NCBI GenBank assembly: GCA_949358305.1
Contig: OX442314.1
Span: 35,955,608-36,019,607 of the forward strand
Length of the DNA stretch: 64,000 nt
Direction of reading: 5' to 3'
Source: Strigamia acuminata
Lineage: Eukaryota; Arthropoda; Chilopoda; Geophilomorpha; Linotaeniidae
Shown here: positions 60,577-64,000 of the stretch, one piece after another
How the letters are laid out: each line of letters starts with the position of its first letter
Position numbering within the stretch: position 1 is the stretch's first letter
Position numbers and translations under genes: made by a program
Notes under the pieces: model-generated
The model's database searches: none
Seen by the model: the letters and a program-made list of their open reading frames with translations, nothing else
Told to the model about the DNA's origin: nothing

Positions 60577-63117
60577 ATGACGAAAAGCGGGAAAAATCGA
60601 AACCCTTCAACCGCAAGCACCCGAAGAAAAGCCATGGAATCCGCCAAGGCAAGGGCCGAAGCATTAGCTAGTCCAGCGTTAGAAAAGCAGCCACCGGAGC
60701 CGACGAGGGAAAAAACGACTGGAAATACACCAGTCAACGAAAACCACGCGGAAAAACCACCCGAGAATGTGCCGACCGAAAAAACGCCGGCTAGTAAAGT
60801 ACCCGCTAGCAAAAACCCAACCAATAAAACGCCGATAAATCAGCGAATCGAAGAAGAAGTCGAAGAAGAGGAGGAAGAATCCGGACAAAGTCAGAACGGG
60901 TATAACCTATTCGACAATCGGGATAATCACCAGAGTAATCGTATCACGATCACGCACGGTTATAATTCGAAGAAATCCCAAATCGATAGCTGTAAGGAAG
61001 CGTATGAACTCGCTCGACTGGAGGGAATCCCTTACGATGAAGAAGGGGACCCGCTGGCACAGATGAACATGATCATTCGTCTCGCCAAAGAACGAGCGGA
61101 GAAACGAGCCCTTAGAAGGGGTCGAAAAAGCGTAAAACGTCAAAAAACAAATAATCAATTGACGGACTCCTACGATTCCACCCGAACGTCCGACGCCGAC
61201 GACGAAAGCGAGGCCGATTCCCTCAGCTCGAAAGGGATCAACGTTAAAGGATGGGATAGTATAGTGGACGAGCCAGTCGAAATCCAGAACGAATTTCTGG
61301 AAGCTTTCCAACAGGATCGCCGAAATAATAAGGGTCAACAGTCGTGGGCAATCTCACAATCCTTCGCTACTAGGGCTGGCCACACCAGTCAAACGCCAAA
61401 GGATCCTAACGCAGAGATGATTAGACTGATAAATCAACAAAATCAGCTAAGAAACCAGCAAGGACGGAACAGGTTGGCAATGCCAAGCCTCGAAGATATC
61501 CAGACGGTACAAGCCAACGTCGACGCAGCAAACGAGGCGGAAAGAATTAAAATACAAGCCGCCAACGAAGCCGACCGAGAAGCCGCAAGACTAAAATCGC
61601 AACTCTACGGCGGAAGAAAGTCGACAATTTTGATCAGACAGAAGAACGGGGTCCTAAATGGAACAGCCATAAATGGAATTTTCCCCCCCAGAACACAACT
61701 GACCGAGTCTCAGCTAAACTCGACAACACCGACCTTGACTGACCCAAACTCAGCCAGCGACAATTTCAACCGATTCGCGCCACAAAACGGAGCCGCGTCC
61801 CCGAACTGTGGGAACCAATACCAAGCCGATCCCATAATGGAAGCTAGATTGAGAGCACTCGAGGAGCGGGCACGCGCCGACTCCCAGATCAATCAAAACC
61901 GAAATCTAAGAAATCAACCAAGGCAGAACGAGAGCCTTCTTCGAAAGTATTCTGCCGATCAATGGGCCTTAGAACAAAAAGACCGAAACATAAAATGGTC
62001 ACAGTTGCGACTAATGAGATTCGACGGGACTTGGAGAGCCGGGAATAAATTCCTCGACGAAGTGGCACTCACCATTTCGCGGCTCGGAGCCGAACCCGAC
62101 GAGATGGTGGCGAAGGGTTTGCCAGAAATGTTAGTAGGGGAAGCTCGAGCCTGGTACGTGGAAGCAAAATTGAAAACTTGGGAGCAATTTGTCGTCGCTT
62201 TCAACAGTCAGTACGGCGAGACGCAAAAAGAAATTAGGCAGAGAGTCAGTCTCATGCAGCAAGCCGCAGGAGAAGAATTACGAGCCTATTTCCGACGAGC
62301 CAAAAGTCTGTTCAACGAGTTGGATACGCCACTCGACGAATATGCACAGAACGTAATCTTCGAAAAGGGATTAAACGACACTTCGAAGAAAGTACTGAGA
62401 GACATGAACGCGCCGACAGCCGACAGTTTCGAACAACTATTGAAATTTGTAAACGAGTATCACGAAGAAGTGGACGACCGTTATACGGAAGCCCTGACGC
62501 CCGAGCAAAGAACACAAACGCAGCTCCGCATACAACGGATTCATGCGAAAAATCATGACGCAGGGAGACTAATCCAGTCGCGTAGCTTCCTAAACGGAGA
62601 AATCGAGGCCGCACCCCAGAAAAAGGCGAACGATAAAACCGCCTCGAACCCAATACCGGCTCCAAAAGCTTACAGAGCCAGTACGAACTCCGACGCAACT
62701 AATCTCGAAGAAGGGAGGGAAAGTGAAGAAAATAACTCCGAGCAAAACTCAGGAGGGGATACCAGCGATAGCCAACAAGAAGAAGAGATTCTCCACGCTA
62801 ACATGGGGAAAGAAATCGCCCCCAGCTACCGACCCCGAATGAAGACCGCGAATAAAACGGAGCACCACAACCCAAAAAGCGAAAAACCCTACGAGAAAAA
62901 AGAGTTCGTGAGACGACCGTACCCGAAAACAGATAACTCCACCACAAAACCCTGTAATTACTGTAACGAGGTGGGACACTGGAGAAGAGATTGTCCAAAA
63001 CGAAAAAAGAGGAAGGAGGAGAAGGAAGCCGCCAAAAACGACGCATTGTTAGAAAAGCTAACAGCCAAATTCGAAGAACTGACAAAAAACTGGTTAAAGC
63101 AGACAGAGAAAAAATAA
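60577..63117 (+). CDS. gag: Gag of the element in Toll-4
   Basis: 846 residues from ATG 60577 (MTKSGKNRNPSTASTRRK). The N-terminal third is Pro/Lys/Thr-rich with an acidic run (EEEVEEEEEESGQ). A long Gln/Asn/Ala-rich helical region follows. The capsid core lies at about residues 480-640 (LRLMRFDGTWRAGNKFLDEV, ARAWYVEAKLKTWEQFVVAF, LRAYFRRAKSLFNELDTPL). A zinc knuckle CNYCNEVGHWRRDC sits at about 793-806, then a basic tail. It forms the particle and packages RNA. It starts 66 bp after the primer site, and the short leader supports this start. Confidence 0.92.
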   Translation: MTKSGKNRNPSTASTRRKAMESAKARAEALASPALEKQPPEPTREKTTGNTPVNENHAEKPPENVPTEKTPASKVPASKNPTNKTPINQRIEEEVEEEEEESGQSQNGYNLFDNRDNHQSNRITITHGYNSKKSQIDSCKEAYELARLEGIPYDEEGDPLAQMNMIIRLAKERAEKRALRRGRKSVKRQKTNNQLTDSYDSTRTSDADDESEADSLSSKGINVKGWDSIVDEPVEIQNEFLEAFQQDRRNNKGQQSWAISQSFATRAGHTSQTPKDPNAEMIRLINQQNQLRNQQGRNRLAMPSLEDIQTVQANVDAANEAERIKIQAANEADREAARLKSQLYGGRKSTILIRQKNGVLNGTAINGIFPPRTQLTESQLNSTTPTLTDPNSASDNFNRFAPQNGAASPNCGNQYQADPIMEARLRALEERARADSQINQNRNLRNQPRQNESLLRKYSADQWALEQKDRNIKWSQLRLMRFDGTWRAGNKFLDEVALTISRLGAEPDEMVAKGLPEMLVGEARAWYVEAKLKTWEQFVVAFNSQYGETQKEIRQRVSLMQQAAGEELRAYFRRAKSLFNELDTPLDEYAQNVIFEKGLNDTSKKVLRDMNAPTADSFEQLLKFVNEYHEEVDDRYTEALTPEQRTQTQLRIQRIHAKNHDAGRLIQSRSFLNGEIEAAPQKKANDKTASNPIPAPKAYRASTNSDATNLEEGRESEENNSEQNSGGDTSDSQQEEEILHANMGKEIAPSYRPRMKTANKTEHHNPKSEKPYEKKEFVRRPYPKTDNSTTKPCNYCNEVGHWRRDCPKRKKRKEEKEAAKNDALLEKLTAKFEELTKNWLKQTEKK

Positions 63118-63130
63118 TAAATCTGTCTGC
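63084..63130 (+). promoter_or_regulatory. -1 ribosomal frameshift signal between gag and pol
   Basis: The gag frame reads ACA AAA AAC TGG: the heptamer A AAA AAC at 63084-63090 in correct phase. Eight bases later GCAGACAGA (63099-63107) pairs perfectly with TCTGTCTGC (63122-63130) over a 14-base loop that contains the gag stop. The -1 frame is open from upstream of the heptamer to the window end. All parts of a classical -1 signal are present. Confidence 0.9.
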
Positions 63131-64000
63131 ACGCCCGGAAGACCAAACCCCAAAATTTACCACGAATACGACAATTAACCAGGCAATTAACGAAGTAATT
63201 ACGGAAGAAGTAGTCAAATTAAAACTCAAATTAAAAGAGAAAAAATCGAAAGAAATTGAAACAAATAATAAAGAAATTAGCGACTCAAGTTCGGAAGACG
63301 AATTAAAAGCCAAATGGATAAACACCAATTGGTTAGAAAAACAAATAAAAGAATTACAGAAAAAGGTCGTTTATTTCACTACGGCTTACTTCACCACAGA
63401 AAAACGCGAATATAGTGGCCCAACCACTAATACGGCGGACGGCGAAAAAATAGCCGAAACATTCCAAGAATTACCTCACGCCTACGAGGAGGCCCCACCT
63501 CGAAAGAAACGCATTTTACATTGTAATTTGGCTAAAGAGCGGAAGGACTCACTCGCAATGTTAACAATCAAGTTTAACGACAAAAAATTCATCGGTTTGT
63601 TGGATTCGGGAGCCGACCGGTCCTTTATCTCTTCAGATCTATACGAGTCGTTGGACAAAAAACAACGCGACAAACTACGGGGAATAAGCGAAAATGTGGC
63701 CGTAAAAACCGCTGCTGGAGAAGTGCGACCAGTAGGGGTACTAACAACAAAAGTCAAATGGGAGGGTGGCATAATCACCCATCCTTTCATCGTTTTACCA
63801 ACCTACGACACGGTCCTACTCTTGGGTATGGACATCATGGCCATAATGGAGATCCAGCCAAACCCCATAACGAGGTCCTGGAACTATATCGACAAACGCG
63901 AGGACCCCCGACTAATGACAATACCTACCGAACTCCTAGATTCAAACGACGAAGAGGACGAATGGAAAGGCGGAAATTTGAAGCAATTCGTGCAAGATTA
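63091..64000 (+). CDS. pol: Pol of the element in Toll-4, start only (protease)
   Basis: Reached by the -1 shift; no stop to the end of the window. After a Lys/Glu-rich linker (about 130 residues) comes an aspartic protease: FIGLLDSGADRSFISSDLYE with the DSGA active site, and later VLLLGMDIMAIMEIQPNP, the conserved LLG segment. RT is beyond the window. Made as a Gag-Pol fusion and cut by the protease. Confidence 0.88.

Larger units (their letters stand above)
59882..64000 (+). mobile_element. LTR retrotransposon interrupting Toll-4 (continues past the window)
   Basis: 5' LTR, primer site, full gag, -1 frameshift signal and the start of pol with the protease. RT and the rest lie to the right of the window. 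The insertion point is defined by the intact Toll genes (TTGATTTGAAATATTTGG). All frames seen so far are open, so the element may be complete. The DSGA-type protease and gag type indicate Ty3/gypsy or a related group; RT would settle it. Confidence 0.88.

Overview
The window reads as genomic DNA of an arthropod, probably an insect; I cannot name the species. It is AT-rich. Host genes are intronless or intron-poor, the Toll receptors are of the protostome multi-cysteine type, and more than half of the bases belong to transposable elements or their remains.

Left part (1-9.2 kb): last exon of an SLC35A-type nucleotide-sugar transporter (+), a short RING-H2 gene broken by a one-base shift (+), an intact single-exon KIN17 gene (-), a decayed histone H2A copy that still has its 3' stem-loop (-), the first copy of an unusual element made of consecutive hairpins, and an intact SR-type splicing-factor gene (+).

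Toll array (10.4-59.9 kb): three intact Toll receptor genes and one broken one, all on +, at 10378-13161, 19967-22765, 45640-48438 and 59103-59881. Each has a conserved non-coding first exon and a short 5' UTR intron. The array grew by segmental duplication. The unit before Toll-2 also carries a second hairpin element and a partial SR copy. The units after Toll-2 and Toll-3 carry minus-strand fragments of a brahma-like chromatin remodeller gene.

Mobile elements: (1) a 3'-truncated Ty3/gypsy copy at 13697-15964; (2) a 19.4-kb minus-strand LTR element at 23281-42673, with LTRs almost identical, whose internal part is leader, gag, protease-RT-RNase H without integrase, leader, a second reduced gag, and a leader piece; (3) nested in that second gag, a 7.8-kb plus-strand LTR element (26531-34324) whose LTRs look identical and which keeps gag but almost no pol; (4) two solo LTRs at 51243-54504 related to element 2; (5) a solo LTR inside the Toll-4 intron with two small DNA elements in it; (6) an LTR element that interrupts Toll-4 at 59882 and runs off the window; (7) MITE-like elements with internal minisatellites at 17300-18188 and 49341-50388. 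Elements 2 and 6 both join gag and pol by a convincing -1 frameshift signal (A AAA AAC followed by a stem).

The points I find most unusual are the three-leader, two-gag, integrase-less architecture of element 2, the serial-hairpin element whose arms change together between copies, and the mosaic relationship of the Toll paralogues.
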